Of a stretch of 64,000 bases of DNA, positions 44,973 to 55,944 are shown piece after piece. A program made the position numbers and the translations under genes. The stretch is from Acidobacteriota bacterium (GTDB lineage Bacteria; Acidobacteriota; Blastocatellia; Pyrinomonadales; Pyrinomonadaceae). The DNA is taken from NCBI GenBank assembly GCA_019639175.1, contig JAHBSK010000003.1:62001-126000 (forward strand). Reading direction: 5' to 3'. Numbering within the stretch: position 1 is the first letter of the stretch; the number at the start of each line of letters is the position of its first letter. Below the pieces are notes generated by a model. It had not been told where the DNA came from, did no database searches, and saw nothing but the letters and a program-made list of their open reading frames with translations.

Positions 44973-45384
44973 TGTCGGTTAACTCCTTCCCCCTGCCGCC
45001 GAGTGCTTTCTACCCGCTGTTCGTCACAGATATTAAGTGTTCCGGTGAACATCTCCGAAGATCGGTTCATGCCGCGCCGGACCGGCGCGTCGCGAACCAT
45101 TCCTGAATAAAAGATGAAATCAAAATAACAATCGTTGGCTGGTACTGAATATTCTGCGGCCGTTATCGGCAGGAACGGCCATTCGTCCAAGATAATTATT
45201 TGCATATAATCATCATTTTTTCAAGACAAAATCCGGAAAATGCCCCGCATTAAGACTTGGCACAACCGTCAGCTTCGCCCATCATGCCCTGTTTTCCGCA
45301 GATCGTCCGCCGATATATCACGTCGTTTCGGACGGACACTTTCTGAAACCATGACGGCAAGCCAACAGTATATTTTGCATATAT
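44973..45384. other. 412-base gene-free stretch with promoter and structured leader for the AAA+ gene
   Basis: I see no convincing gene here. A 78-codon minus-strand frame (44969-45205) that ends in an ATGA overlap with the AAA+ start is noted but lacks a ribosome site and family resemblance. The region holds a minus-strand promoter candidate near 45195-45224, a GGCCGTT/AACGGCC repeat (45158-45180) and a GC-rich palindrome CGCGCCGG-A-CCGGCGCG (45073-45089). The part from 45240 to 45384 shows nothing I can name. Confidence 0.5.
45195..45224 (-). promoter_or_regulatory. Candidate promoter of the AAA+ gene
   Basis: On the minus strand TTGAAA (45224-45219) and AATAAT (45200-45195) are 18 bases apart, each five of six to the sigma-70 consensus. 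Initiation near 45188 would give a leader of about 216 bases carrying two inverted repeats. Confidence 0.4.
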
Positions 45385-46701
<1,317 letters not shown>

Positions 46702-46767
46702 TTATAACCTCCGAGAAATGCAAATAAATCATAACTTTACACTCCTGTAATGGCAAACATGCATACA

Positions 46768-46786
46768 TTGATGTAAGTCACATCAA
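46768..46786. promoter_or_regulatory. Inverted repeat between ino1 and the propeller gene (possible operator)
   Basis: TTGATGT-AAGTC-ACATCAA is a perfect 7-5-7 inverted repeat in the 232-base divergent intergenic region, 67 bases upstream of the ino1 ATG and about 150 bases from the plus-strand ATG. Size and symmetry fit a dimeric helix-turn-helix regulator; the regulator is not known. Confidence 0.45.
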
Positions 46787-46933
46787 TATCACAGCGGAAA
46801 ATGCAAAAAAACTGCATCGCAACGTTGTCCTGTTTATGCCGACTTTTCCGCATTTTCGTTCATAAGCCATATCCGTTTGGATAAATACCTTAAACATACC
46901 CGGATCATATCCGGTTTCAGAATAGGAGAACGA

Positions 46934-49915
46934 ATGAAGATTTTATTACCCCAAGCATCATTCAAACGTCTCGGAGCGAGACGTTATATGAAATATCTGA
47001 TAGCAGCATCTCTGGCTGTCGCGATGGCGATCTTGCTGCCGATCTGGCTGGCAAATATGACCGTCAATGCCTCAAGCCAATTTGCGCCCGGCGACCTCGA
47101 CACAACTTTCAATGGGACCGGGCTTGTCACGACATCCATCGGATCGGGAAATGACACGGCATACCGTGTTCTTGTACAGCCGGACGGCAAAATACTGGTC
47201 GCCGGAGCAGGATACGAGACAACGACGACCGACTATGTCGTGCTGAGATACAATTCCGACGGTACGCTTGATCCGTCCTTTGCCGATGGCGGCATAGCCC
47301 ATTTTGATATTTCCATCAGAAATTCAAGGGCAGTCACAATAACACCGCTGTCAGACGGCGCATTTCTTATTGGCGGCATCTATGGCTGGAACGCCTCAAC
47401 AAATGTCCTCGGCATCATCAAGGTCAACGCCAACGGAACGAGGGATATGACCTTTGGCACAAGCGGGCTGGCAACCGTTTTTCGCATCAACAGCCTCGCT
47501 GGACTGTTCATTTTGCCTGACGGAAAGATCATCGCCGGCGGAAGCGGCCCCGACCCATCCCTCCACAGCAGGATGACGGTATATCGGCTGAATGCCGACG
47601 GATCGGCGGATAGCACATGGGGTTTCGGCGGTGAGGTGCAGATCTTCTTTCCGTCACAGACCGAGGATTTTGGTCGGTCAATGGCAATTCAGCCGGACGG
47701 AAAGATCCTTATCGCCGGCAGCAGCCAAACCGGCAACACTCCGCGATTTTCGATCGCCAGATTGAATGTCGATGGAACGCTTGACACAGATTTTGATGAG
47801 GATGGCATGGTCAGGACGCCCGATGGCGGCCTGCAGGTCGTAACCGGTCTTCAAGTGCAACCGGACGGGAAGATCGTTGCCGCCGGAAACGTCGGCACCG
47901 GAAGCGGTGATTTTGCGGTCGCCCGCTATAACACTGACGGATCGCTGGATACGACCTTCAATACGACCGGATACTTCACAACCGGTATCGCAGGAGGCGA
48001 TTATGTCGAATCGCTGTTAATTCAGGGAGATGGAAAGATCGTCGCGGCAGGATATTCAACCTCAGCGGCGGCAACCTCCGCCTTTAGCGCGATCAGGCTA
48101 AATGAGAATGGCTCTCTTGACAGTTCGTTCGGAACTGACGGCAAACTGCTTATAAGCTTTGGTGAGGTAAATGACCGCTCTTATGCAATGACCGAGGACG
48201 GTCAGGGCCGCATTCTCCTGGCAGGAATTACCGGTACGAATATAGGTGTCGCCCGTATTCTGCAAGGCGAAATGCCTACACCCACACCAACTCCTACACC
48301 CAGTCCGACGCCGACTCCGACACCGAGTCCGACGCCGACACCGACACCCAGTCCGACGCCGACACCGACACCCAGTCCGACGCCGACACCGACACCCAGT
48401 CCGACGCCGACACCGACACCCAGTCCGACGCCGACACCGACACCCAGTCCGACGCCGACACCGACACCGAGTCCGACGGCGACGCCAACACCGAGTCCGA
48501 CACCGACGCCGACACCAACACCGTGTCCGCCGGGAGGTACGGTGGAGGTATCGAACACGGCACCGATAACCATTTCGACAGTGGCGGGGCCAGCCAACCC
48601 GTATCCGTCGGAGATAACGGTGAGCGGAGTGGGTGTTTTGCCCTCAACGGCTGACGCTGTCGAGGTGACGCTGAACAGTTTCGGACACACATTCGTGTCT
48701 GATCTGGGCATCGTGCTTGTCGGGCCTACCGGAGCGGCACTGCTGGTCCAGGACGGTGCGGGAGGCAGTGACGAGATGTCAGGAGTGACGTACAAGATCA
48801 GTGACGCGGGAACCGGCATTCTGCCGGAAGGGGCCTGGACGGCGGGAGCATACAAGCCGACAGCTTACTTTACGGGAGACAGTTTCCCGTCACCCGGACC
48901 CGGCACGGCCTATAATCATCCGGGACCGGCAGGAAGCAACACAGCGACCTTCGCATCGACGTTCGGCGGAACCAATGCCGACGGCGTGTGGAAGTTGTTT
49001 GTGGTGGACTTTGCCAACGGTGACGGCGGTGCTCTGGCCGGAGGCTGGACGCTGACGTTCAACGGCGAAGGCGGAGGCGAATGCCCGACGACCGGTTCGG
49101 CAAGGGCCGACTTCGACGGTGACGGCAAAACGGACATCTCCGTATTCCGTCCGGGCAACGGCATCTGGTATCAGCTGAGATCGACGGAAGGCTTTACGGG
49201 ATATGCGTGGGGACTTCCGACGGACGTGCTGGTCCCGGGTGACTATGACGGTGACGGAAAGACGGATGGAGCCATCTATCGCGTTAATGCGGACGGTGCC
49301 CTTCCCGACTTCTATGTCCTGCGGAGTTCGGACTTCACGGTGATGGGCGTTTCATGGGGCTATCCCGGAGACGTTCCGGCCATCGGGGACTTTGACGGCG
49401 ACGGACGCACCGATTACGGCGTGTTCAGGCAGGTCACGGGTGTCTGGTACATACTGGCGGCGACGGGAGAGAACATCATCTTCTCGAACCCCGGTGACAC
49501 ACCGGTACCGGCCGACTATGACGGCGACGGAAAGACCGACGGCATAGTCTATACCAACGGCACGTGGTCGGGACAACTGTCCGGCGGCGGAACGATGAAC
49601 GTCACTCATGGAGAGGCGGGAGACAAACTTGTCCCCGGCGACTATGACGGTGACGGCATTGACGACGTGGCAGTGTTCAGGCCATCGAACGGAACGTGGT
49701 ATATCCTCAAGAGCACAGGCGGAACACAGACCACCGTCTTCGGTTCTGCGGACAATATACCCGTCCCCGGCGACTATGACGGCGACGGCAAAGAGGACAT
49801 AGCCGTCTTCAAACCGAACGGACAGTGGTGGGTTCTCGGCTCATCCGCCGGGGTTTACTCCATCACCTTCGGCTTCGGCACCGATATCCCCATCGTTGCT
49901 CACGCTCATAGATAG
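46934..49915 (+). CDS. Large secreted protein: delta-60 beta-propeller, PT linker, P-domain, FG-GAP repeats
   Basis: ATG 46934 has TAGGAGAA upstream. After a signal segment ([20 protein letters not shown]) come seven delta-60-type repeats, each with a DGKI(L/I)(V/I)AG core, forming a propeller. A Pro-Thr/Ser linker of about 85 residues follows (8-residue unit PTPTPTPS). Then a proprotein-convertase P-like beta-sandwich ([19 protein letters not shown] ... [19 protein letters not shown]), and six FG-GAP/VCBS-type repeats each with a calcium-loop motif such as DYDGDGKTD. No catalytic domain is seen, so it is probably an adhesin, matrix or surface-display protein. A strong terminator follows. Confidence 0.85.
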   Translation: MKILLPQASFKRLGARRYMKYLIAASLAVAMAILLPIWLANMTVNASSQFAPGDLDTTFNGTGLVTTSIGSGNDTAYRVLVQPDGKILVAGAGYETTTTDYVVLRYNSDGTLDPSFADGGIAHFDISIRNSRAVTITPLSDGAFLIGGIYGWNASTNVLGIIKVNANGTRDMTFGTSGLATVFRINSLAGLFILPDGKIIAGGSGPDPSLHSRMTVYRLNADGSADSTWGFGGEVQIFFPSQTEDFGRSMAIQPDGKILIAGSSQTGNTPRFSIARLNVDGTLDTDFDEDGMVRTPDGGLQVVTGLQVQPDGKIVAAGNVGTGSGDFAVARYNTDGSLDTTFNTTGYFTTGIAGGDYVESLLIQGDGKIVAAGYSTSAAATSAFSAIRLNENGSLDSSFGTDGKLLISFGEVNDRSYAMTEDGQGRILLAGITGTNIGVARILQGEMPTPTPTPTPSPTPTPTPSPTPTPTPSPTPTPTPSPTPTPTPSPTPTPTPSPTPTPTPSPTPTPTPSPTATPTPSPTPTPTPTPCPPGGTVEVSNTAPITISTVAGPANPYPSEITVSGVGVLPSTADAVEVTLNSFGHTFVSDLGIVLVGPTGAALLVQDGAGGSDEMSGVTYKISDAGTGILPEGAWTAGAYKPTAYFTGDSFPSPGPGTAYNHPGPAGSNTATFASTFGGTNADGVWKLFVVDFANGDGGALAGGWTLTFNGEGGGECPTTGSARADFDGDGKTDISVFRPGNGIWYQLRSTEGFTGYAWGLPTDVLVPGDYDGDGKTDGAIYRVNADGALPDFYVLRSSDFTVMGVSWGYPGDVPAIGDFDGDGRTDYGVFRQVTGVWYILAATGENIIFSNPGDTPVPADYDGDGKTDGIVYTNGTWSGQLSGGGTMNVTHGEAGDKLVPGDYDGDGIDDVAVFRPSNGTWYILKSTGGTQTTVFGSADNIPVPGDYDGDGKEDIAVFKPNGQWWVLGSSAGVYSITFGFGTDIPIVAHAHR
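48305..48496 (+). repeat. 24-bp tandem repeat encoding the PT linker
   Basis: Eight tandem 24-bp units start at 48305 and end at 48496; the five from 48329 to 48448 are identical and the outer ones differ by a few bases. Each encodes the octapeptide PTPTPTPS. The repeat is open in several frames, which creates false Gly-Val-rich frames on the minus strand. Confidence 0.9.
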
Positions 49916-49930
49916 CCGCTCTTCCAATGT

Positions 49931-49983
49931 GTAAGGCGGGGACCCACCATATCCCCGCCTTACATCGGGCTTTTCTTTTTTTT
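49931..49983 (+). terminator. Strong intrinsic terminator
   Basis: GTAAGGCGGGGA (49931-49942) and TCCCCGCCTTAC (49952-49963) form a perfect 12-bp stem with a nine-base loop, followed after a short spacer by a run of T (TTTTCTTTTTTTT). It ends the propeller gene. Confidence 0.85.
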
Positions 49984-50049
49984 GATGATCTCCCATATCA
50001 GATGTATGGGCCATAAAAAGATGCCGCCGATGCTCGCCCAAAACCTGCC

Positions 50050-51144
50050 TCACGAAAACACCGCCACGATCAGCAGGACAATGAACAGGAGAACGCATAT
50101 CAAAGCCACGATCTTGAGAACGCTGTAAGGACGGCCGCCGTGGACCTGGCCGGTGCGGCCATTGATGACTATCTGGTAGGTTTTTCCGCCGAATCTGTAT
50201 CCGCCGGAATAGACAGGCAAAAGTATGTGTTTGAAGGAAATATTCGAATAGTTTGCATTGACATCATTAACATGCTGACGGTCGCCGCCGATGTCTCTTT
50301 TGCAATCGCTGACGATGATGCCCTGAGCTATTTCTTTGAATCGTTCAAAGCCTCCGTCCAGCGGCACGCGATACGCTTCAGCTTTATGGCCTGAAAGATA
50401 CGCGGGTTCATAAGGCCTGAGTTCCGGCAGATCCCATGGTTCGAGGCGTTCAAGATATTCGCGCCGGATCGATGTCGTTGCCGGAACGCATACATCATCA
50501 AAACGACGGGCGACACGGCCCGAAACAGATGTCCAACGCGTTTTAGTAACAGAACGCCGTTCCTGCTTCCCATTGACCGTAACCGTTTCCCATTCGGTGT
50601 AATTATCGCCGCGTTGGCCTGAATAATCGCTGACGGTTGCTGCGTCATAAGTCCAGTATGGGATATAGATGCTGACGAGCTTGTCCGATTCGGCAAGGTG
50701 CTTGAGCTTTGACGGAGCGAACCACAGCGAATGCAGCCATTTCTTAAAACCATCGGCAGCAAGTCCTGTGGATATACTGAACGGCAGCACACCATGCGGA
50801 GCAACAAGCGGATCGGCGGCTTTTGGCTGGGCGACGATCTTCCCTCCGCAAAAAGCGCAGACCGTCGCGGTCTCAGGCGGCGTGAAATTCACGGTCGCCC
50901 CGCATGAGGAACATTGTACCTGCAACGCGTTGACCGCCATCGGCGTTAGCCGCTGCGCTCCCGCTCGAATGAACTCATCAAAAGATCTTTCCTCAACAAA
51001 ACCTGTGATACGGACCTCTTCTTTGTGTCCGCAATATTCACAATGAAGGCCGCCCGCCGACGGAGAATAGATCATGTTGGCCCCGCAGTTCTCACACAGA
51101 AAACGCGAAATGTCTTCTTTCTTACTGGTGACCTTATCCTGCAT
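50050..51144 (-). CDS. Zinc-ribbon protein with C-terminal membrane anchor, unknown function
   Basis: The 364-aa protein has two zinc ribbons in its first 100 residues: CENCGAN...CEYCGH and CSSCGATVN...CAFCGGK. A beta-rich middle follows with VSIYIPYWTYDAATVSDYSG and HILLPVYSGGYRFGGKTYQIVINGRTGQV, then one C-terminal membrane helix (IVALICVLLFIVLLIVAVF). This architecture is a common bacterial unknown. Its start is two bases after the GH57 stop, so the two are surely co-transcribed. Confidence 0.75.
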   Translation of the reverse strand: MQDKVTSKKEDISRFLCENCGANMIYSPSAGGLHCEYCGHKEEVRITGFVEERSFDEFIRAGAQRLTPMAVNALQVQCSSCGATVNFTPPETATVCAFCGGKIVAQPKAADPLVAPHGVLPFSISTGLAADGFKKWLHSLWFAPSKLKHLAESDKLVSIYIPYWTYDAATVSDYSGQRGDNYTEWETVTVNGKQERRSVTKTRWTSVSGRVARRFDDVCVPATTSIRREYLERLEPWDLPELRPYEPAYLSGHKAEAYRVPLDGGFERFKEIAQGIIVSDCKRDIGGDRQHVNDVNANYSNISFKHILLPVYSGGYRFGGKTYQIVINGRTGQVHGGRPYSVLKIVALICVLLFIVLLIVAVFS

Positions 51145-51146
51145 AG

Positions 51147-52802
51147 CTACTGGGAAGTTTGGGGTGAAGCGTAGATCGAAAAATCTATCTCAGCAAAGAT
51201 ATTGTCTCGCAATTCGATCTCGGCAAGAAGTTCAAGCTGTTCGGATGTCAGGTCGGCGGGCTTTTGGTTTTCGTTTGCCGGAGCGAGCGTTTCGAGCATT
51301 TCCGCCAAAAGTCCGAAACGTTGTATGTGCGAACGAAAACGGCGTGACGAATATTCGACCGTGGTTCCCTGATAGATCTGAAATGCCCAGTCCGAGGATT
51401 GTGCCAATAAAAGCTCGCGTGCCATCTGATCCAGCAATCGCGACACTGTGGCATCATTCTCCTTGTTGGCGAATCTGTTCGCGTACTCCGTCATTTTTCG
51501 TTCGGCGTCGTGCTGATATGGATACATCCACGAATTTCCCTCATTGAGCCAAACCTTGTAATACCCGTTCTCGCCCCACGATGACGATGTCGGCTGCTGT
51601 ATCTGAATAGGGATGTTGCTGTCCAGAAAGTCACCGGGAGTGACGGCGGCGATCTCATCCTGATCGAAATGAAGCTTTTTGAAGAAAAAATCTATGAACT
51701 GCGGCCCTTCGAACCACCAATGCCCGAAAAGTTCGGCATCATACGGTGAGACGACAAGCGGCGGATGCCCTTCGAAAGTGTCACGAAGCGTGTAAGCCTG
51801 CTTTATCCGTTCGCCGATAAAGTGCGATGCATTTTCAGCCGCTTTGTCGCGGGCAATGGCCGGAATATAAGGCTGCTTTGCCTGCTGCGGGACGTTCTTT
51901 CCGGTGATGCGGTGATATTTCAGCCCCAGATGCCGCCGGTTGCCGTCCTCGTGCAGATGCGGTCTGAGCATTTCATAAGGAGCGTCCCAACCGATGTCGC
52001 GATAAAATTCGCGGTAAAGATCATTGCCGGGATAACCTATCTCCGCCGACCAGACCTGCTGGCTTGTTTCGACATCACGCGCAAAAACGGCCGTTCCGTT
52101 CGGGCATACGACCGGAGCGTGAACGCCGTATCGCGGACGCGGATCGCCGTAGAGAATGGCATGTGTATCGGAAATAAAATATTCGATGCCGTTGTCTTTC
52201 AGCAGTTCCTCGATGCCCGGCTCATAAGCGCATTCGGGCAGCCAGATGCCGCGCGGCTGTCGGTGAAAATGCTTTTTATAATTTGCGACCGCAACGCTGA
52301 TCTGCGCTCGTCTGGCCTCCGGCGTCGATATAAGCGGGAGAAATCCGTGCGTTGCCCCGCAGGTGATTATCTCGATCACGCCCTCGTCCTGAAGTTCGCG
52401 AAACGCCCTGACAAGATCTCTGCCGTAGCGATCTTCCCAAAGCCCGTGTGACGCCGAAAGATTATCGACATACATCTGTGCCGCCGCCTCAAATTCAGGA
52501 GCTTCCGCCTTTGTCCGTTCCAGTTCTTTTTTTGCCAGTTCGAGAAGATTTTCCAGATGCCGCGTGTAGCGTTCCTGCAGCAGCGGATCCGCAAGCATCT
52601 CTGACAGCGGCGGCGAGACGTTCATCGCAAGGCGCGGCTTCGCTCCGGCATCGTGCAAACTCTGAAAAATGAAAATTAGCGGAAGATAGACCTCGGTTAT
52701 CGCTTCGTATAACCAATCTTCCTCAAGAAATTCAGGATACTCAGGATGCCTGACAAATGGCAGGTGCGCGTGAAGTATCAGGCTGAAATATCCGACGGGC
52801 AT
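51147..52802 (-). CDS. GH57 1,4-alpha-glucan branching enzyme (DUF1957-type)
   Basis: Predicted glycogen/alpha-glucan branching enzyme of glycoside hydrolase family 57. The start YFSLILHAHLPFVRHPE and the histidine-rich catalytic barrel are typical. The presumed nucleophile is E190 in GIWLPECAYEPG and the acid/base D355 in VVSPYDAELFGHWWFEG. A C-terminal helical domain follows (SWGENGYYKVWLN...MARELLLAQSSDWAF). At 551 aa it has the family length. ATG 52802 is chosen over a TTG 30 bases upstream. It heads a two-gene operon with the zinc-ribbon protein. Confidence 0.9.
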   Translation of the reverse strand: MPVGYFSLILHAHLPFVRHPEYPEFLEEDWLYEAITEVYLPLIFIFQSLHDAGAKPRLAMNVSPPLSEMLADPLLQERYTRHLENLLELAKKELERTKAEAPEFEAAAQMYVDNLSASHGLWEDRYGRDLVRAFRELQDEGVIEIITCGATHGFLPLISTPEARRAQISVAVANYKKHFHRQPRGIWLPECAYEPGIEELLKDNGIEYFISDTHAILYGDPRPRYGVHAPVVCPNGTAVFARDVETSQQVWSAEIGYPGNDLYREFYRDIGWDAPYEMLRPHLHEDGNRRHLGLKYHRITGKNVPQQAKQPYIPAIARDKAAENASHFIGERIKQAYTLRDTFEGHPPLVVSPYDAELFGHWWFEGPQFIDFFFKKLHFDQDEIAAVTPGDFLDSNIPIQIQQPTSSSWGENGYYKVWLNEGNSWMYPYQHDAERKMTEYANRFANKENDATVSRLLDQMARELLLAQSSDWAFQIYQGTTVEYSSRRFRSHIQRFGLLAEMLETLAPANENQKPADLTSEQLELLAEIELRDNIFAEIDFSIYASPQTSQ

Positions 52803-53010
52803 AGAACGATCAGAATAGGTGAACCAACGCAATAAATACTTTTGCCGTCCTAAAAAATGTTTAAGCCCGACAACATATCAGATGTTCCAAAACATCATAA
52901 CACAACCTTGTGTTTTTCAAGTCAGGATCGAGATCGGCAGCTGTCGAGTTTTGTCCAGAAGCAAGTACAGGAGACAAGAAATACCGAAAACCCGGCTTTT
53001 AGTTTGAACT

Positions 53011-54075
53011 CTACTCATTATTTTTGACCGGCAGCCCGTAGTAGATATCGTTTTTTAACGAAGCGGGGATGACGTATTTGATTTCAACCAGTTCACCTTT
53101 ACTAAACTTCTTTTCTTTTTCAGGCTTATTTTTGAGATTGTTGAAGGTTTCCTCACCATAAATCACGTACTGCAATCCATAACCATCTCTATAGATGTTA
53201 TAGGACGTGTGAACGGCTCCTTCAAAACCGTCTGCTCCCCATGCATCGCCAATGGACATGTTTATACCACGGGCAAAAACCCTATCAGGAAAGGCCATTG
53301 AGTTAAACGAAACGATTCCCATTGGACGAAGACTTAGTGATCCTAATTTTCCGACAAACTCATCCTTTGCGAAGTATTCCGTTTTATCCTCACCGGATAT
53401 TGTTGTCCATGCCAATCCTTTTGAAATGTACTCCGCCTGTAGGCTCCAATTCTCATCATATTGACAGGTATTCTGACAATCACCACCGAACATTTTCGTC
53501 ATGTCATCACGGGTGGAGATGCCGATACTGATATCTCTCAGCTTTCCTTTCCCGAAAAACTCATAACCACTTATTTCATTTGGACTTATTTGGCCCAGTT
53601 GTAAACCGGGAATCAATGGCGGATTACTGCCCAAACTTCCGCAACCGCGTCCCCAATGTCTTTTCGTTGGCCATAAACGCACCTTTTCGCCGGACACTCT
53701 GAATTTCCACGTATCGCCCGTTGCAGAACAATCAAGGTCTCCCCAACCTACATTGATCGAATAGGTCATGCCTTCCCGCTCGATCTCTTCAAATAGAAAC
53801 ACCCCTTTTTCGTATTCGGCTATTCTTTCATCAGGGATCAGCTCAAAAGTGATGTTTCCGATCTCAGGCAGCCAGTCGCGTTTTATTTGAGAGTCACTAA
53901 GTGGGATCGTCGCAGGTTTTTGTCGGGGCTTGAATTGATATCTAAGGATCCGCCCGACAACCTCTCGCATCACATTGTCGGGTAGCGTCAGCCTTTCTTC
54001 ATCACCTTCCTGAGCAAAACAACCGATCGAAGACATCAGGCAGAAAAAGCCCATAATGAAGATGCGTTTTGTCAT
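53011..54075 (-). CDS. Secreted protein of unknown function
   Basis: The 354-aa protein has a signal peptide (RIFIMGFFCLMSSIGCFAQ). The mature part is beta-rich with phrases YSINVGWGDLDCSATGDTWKF and ISIGISTRDDMTKMFGGDC, with several cysteines that could pair. No known domain was recognised. Its base composition is more AT-rich than the flanking GH57 and DUF4912 genes, as is that of the toxin module beside it. It starts 36 bases after the toxin stop on the same strand. Confidence 0.6.
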   Translation of the reverse strand: MTKRIFIMGFFCLMSSIGCFAQEGDEERLTLPDNVMREVVGRILRYQFKPRQKPATIPLSDSQIKRDWLPEIGNITFELIPDERIAEYEKGVFLFEEIEREGMTYSINVGWGDLDCSATGDTWKFRVSGEKVRLWPTKRHWGRGCGSLGSNPPLIPGLQLGQISPNEISGYEFFGKGKLRDISIGISTRDDMTKMFGGDCQNTCQYDENWSLQAEYISKGLAWTTISGEDKTEYFAKDEFVGKLGSLSLRPMGIVSFNSMAFPDRVFARGINMSIGDAWGADGFEGAVHTSYNIYRDGYGLQYVIYGEETFNNLKNKPEKEKKFSKGELVEIKYVIPASLKNDIYYGLPVKNNE

Positions 54076-54111
54076 ACAAAACTTTGATTCCCGAACGGCG
54101 AATAGGTTGTA

Positions 54112-54411
54112 TTAGGGACGAATAGCTAATTCCAACAAACGGGAGCCGTGGATGACAGCCGCTATTGTAACTTCACTTTCTTCGATCTTATAGATTATCC
54201 GGTAGCTGTAAACAAAGACTTCCCGGATCGAGTCGTCGTCGAATTCGGGGACAACGCGTCCCCGAAAAGGGAACATTGATAGAGTTCTTACTGTTCTAAG
54301 AATATTGCGGACAACGGCTGAGGCATACACTTCAGAGTCCTGGGCTATATAAGCGGCGATGTCATCAACATCGTCAAGAGCACGCGGCGACCATATTACG
54401 ATATAATCCAT
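54112..54411 (-). CDS. ParE/RelE-type toxin
   Basis: The 99-aa protein fits the ParE/RelE toxin fold: IVIWSPRALDDVDDIAAYIAQ at the start, then RNILRTVRTLSMFPFRGRVVPEF and IREVFVYSYRIIYKIEESEVTIAAVIHGSRLL. Such toxins target gyrase or ribosome-bound mRNA. The gene overlaps the antitoxin by 16 bases, giving tight coupling. Confidence 0.85.
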   Translation of the reverse strand: MDYIVIWSPRALDDVDDIAAYIAQDSEVYASAVVRNILRTVRTLSMFPFRGRVVPEFDDDSIREVFVYSYRIIYKIEESEVTIAAVIHGSRLLELAIRP

Positions 54412-54584
54412 TTCCCAAGCCTTTCCTCAGCTTGCTCCTGCGAAACCCCGCCTTCGCTCTTTGCGGCTTCGAGGCCATTGCGAACTTTTTCGATCACATA
54501 AAGATGATATTGCACATCTTCCATAGAGGCGTTGTCCGGCAGGTTGTTAAGCAGTGTTGTAATTTCTTCCTTTGTCGATGCCAT
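54396..54584 (-). CDS. Antitoxin partner of the ParE/RelE-type toxin
   Basis: The 62-aa protein lies directly upstream of the toxin and overlaps it. It is helical (EEITTLLNNLPDNASMEDVQYHLYVIEKV) with a C-terminal region suited to toxin binding (AKSEGGVSQEQAEERLGKWI). It looks like the short helical antitoxins often found with ParE/RelE toxins. No classical ribbon-helix-helix strand is obvious at the N-terminus. Confidence 0.75.
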   Translation of the reverse strand: MASTKEEITTLLNNLPDNASMEDVQYHLYVIEKVRNGLEAAKSEGGVSQEQAEERLGKWIIS

Positions 54585-54712
54585 TTCTGTCCTCCGGCCT
54601 GTGTCATCATTATAACTTAACCGCCAACTTAGCGGCTAGTCTTAAACCATTGCTGACGAGATCTACAATACCTGACCTTCAACTGAGAGCTCGAGTCATC
54701 AGAATTTACTTG

Positions 54713-55810
54713 CTAAACGACTCTGCCAATGCTGTGCGATGCAAGCGGTTCAAGTTTTGAGAAACGGTCGAGGCCACGTGGGCGTGTGCGGAGCCGTTTG
54801 GGGAAATTGACGAGGCTGGCACCGAAGACTGCCGGGCCGAATTCTTCAAACTCTTCCTCAAATTCGTTTTCCTCAATTTCAAACTCAGACTTGAGCGCGG
54901 CCAGGGCATTGTCGCGGGAAATGTTGTCCGCTGCTGCCTGGAGCATTGCAAAGAGCTTTTCGCCGATGCGGTGACGCAGTTCGTCCAGAGCGGCTCCGGC
55001 GGCAAGCAGCGTCATTGCATATCGGACCTCCTCGGCGTCAAAACCGCTGACATCTTCCGCACCGTGTCCGGTCAGGCGGGCAAAAGCCGAATAAGAAGCA
55101 TTCTCTGCATGCTCTACGTCGTCACCTGCGATCGCGACGTCGAAAGCATCCTGTTTGAAGCCTGAAACGTCCAGAACCTGTGCGAATTTCTGCGCCGGAA
55201 TGCGCCAATCCGTTTCAGTTGCGACACGCGGCGAAGGGCTTTTGCGGGGCGTTTTTACCGTGTTTGAATACAGCACGCGGATGAACGGACGGTTCGGCGC
55301 ATAAAAGCCGATCTCTGCACGATAATCGCTGTCTGCATTCACGTTGAACCACCACGAGCCTTCTGCGTCAGCCGCGTGTATCTCTTCCGCCTCGCGTTTG
55401 AGGTCAACCAGCTTTAGGGCAAGCGTGTAGCTGCCCGTATTCGCACCGAGAGCCTTGTTGAGTGTCTGATACGGATTGCTGCGGACAGACCAGTAAAAAT
55501 GAAGCCTGTTCGGCGACTGCATCTGCAGACGGGCGCGGTTCTCGCGTTCCAATTCAGGAAGTGTCGGCATGGAAAGCAGCTTGAACGCGGGCGAGCGTTC
55601 CGGCTCCGCCTCTGCCGTTTCTTCGTCATTTTCAGCATCAGGCTCCGTGATCTCTGCTGACGCTTCCGCTCTTAGAAGAACATCGGCAACGTCCGGCCTG
55701 ACGCTTTCGCCCGAAGAGACCGGCTGCGGTTCGTCCAGAACAAATTCGATCACGGCGTCGTCTGCCGTTTCTTCCGTCGCTGCCGCCTTTATTTCTTTGG
55801 TATCGCTCAT
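54713..55810 (-). CDS. DUF4912 domain protein
   Basis: ATG 55810 gives a 365-aa protein; a longer reading from 55861 is not needed. The N-terminal 90 residues are acidic and Ala/Glu-rich. The DUF4912 region follows: LQMQSPNRLHFYWSVRSNPYQTL, SYTLALKLVDLKREAE and SWWFNVNADSDYRAEIGFYAPN, a carbohydrate-binding-module-like beta-sandwich. DUF4912 proteins are often met near GH57 alpha-glucan enzymes, which fits the GH57 gene 2 kb away on the same strand. The C-terminal part is helical. Confidence 0.8.
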   Translation of the reverse strand: MSDTKEIKAAATEETADDAVIEFVLDEPQPVSSGESVRPDVADVLLRAEASAEITEPDAENDEETAEAEPERSPAFKLLSMPTLPELERENRARLQMQSPNRLHFYWSVRSNPYQTLNKALGANTGSYTLALKLVDLKREAEEIHAADAEGSWWFNVNADSDYRAEIGFYAPNRPFIRVLYSNTVKTPRKSPSPRVATETDWRIPAQKFAQVLDVSGFKQDAFDVAIAGDDVEHAENASYSAFARLTGHGAEDVSGFDAEEVRYAMTLLAAGAALDELRHRIGEKLFAMLQAAADNISRDNALAALKSEFEIEENEFEEEFEEFGPAVFGASLVNFPKRLRTRPRGLDRFSKLEPLASHSIGRVV

Positions 55811-55944
55811 AACAAAATACGCTCCCTGCCGTGTCTGTTCGCAGGGGCGTTGATAAAACAATAGAAAATTATGCTGGGTTTTGGGTAAAGTTACAAGCGG
55901 AAAGAGATTATAGATAAAAACATTGTGGCCGTTTTAATGATAAT

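Noticed and set aside
44973..45060. CIRCE heat-shock element upstream of the Clp-like gene
   Set aside because: Only a half-like GAGTGCT is present; the paired inverted half with nine-base spacing is absent.
44969..45205. 78-codon minus-strand frame before the AAA+ gene with ATGA overlap
   Set aside because: No ribosome site and no recognisable protein, and the likely promoter lies at its start codon so most transcripts would miss the ATG. Kept only as a note in the gap entry.
48305..48496. CRISPR-like periodic repeat
   Set aside because: Contiguous tandem repeat with no spacers, and it codes in frame for the PTPTPTPS linker.
48202..48855. Minus-strand frame rich in Gly-Val repeats
   Set aside because: An artefact of the 24-bp PT-linker repeat read on the other strand.
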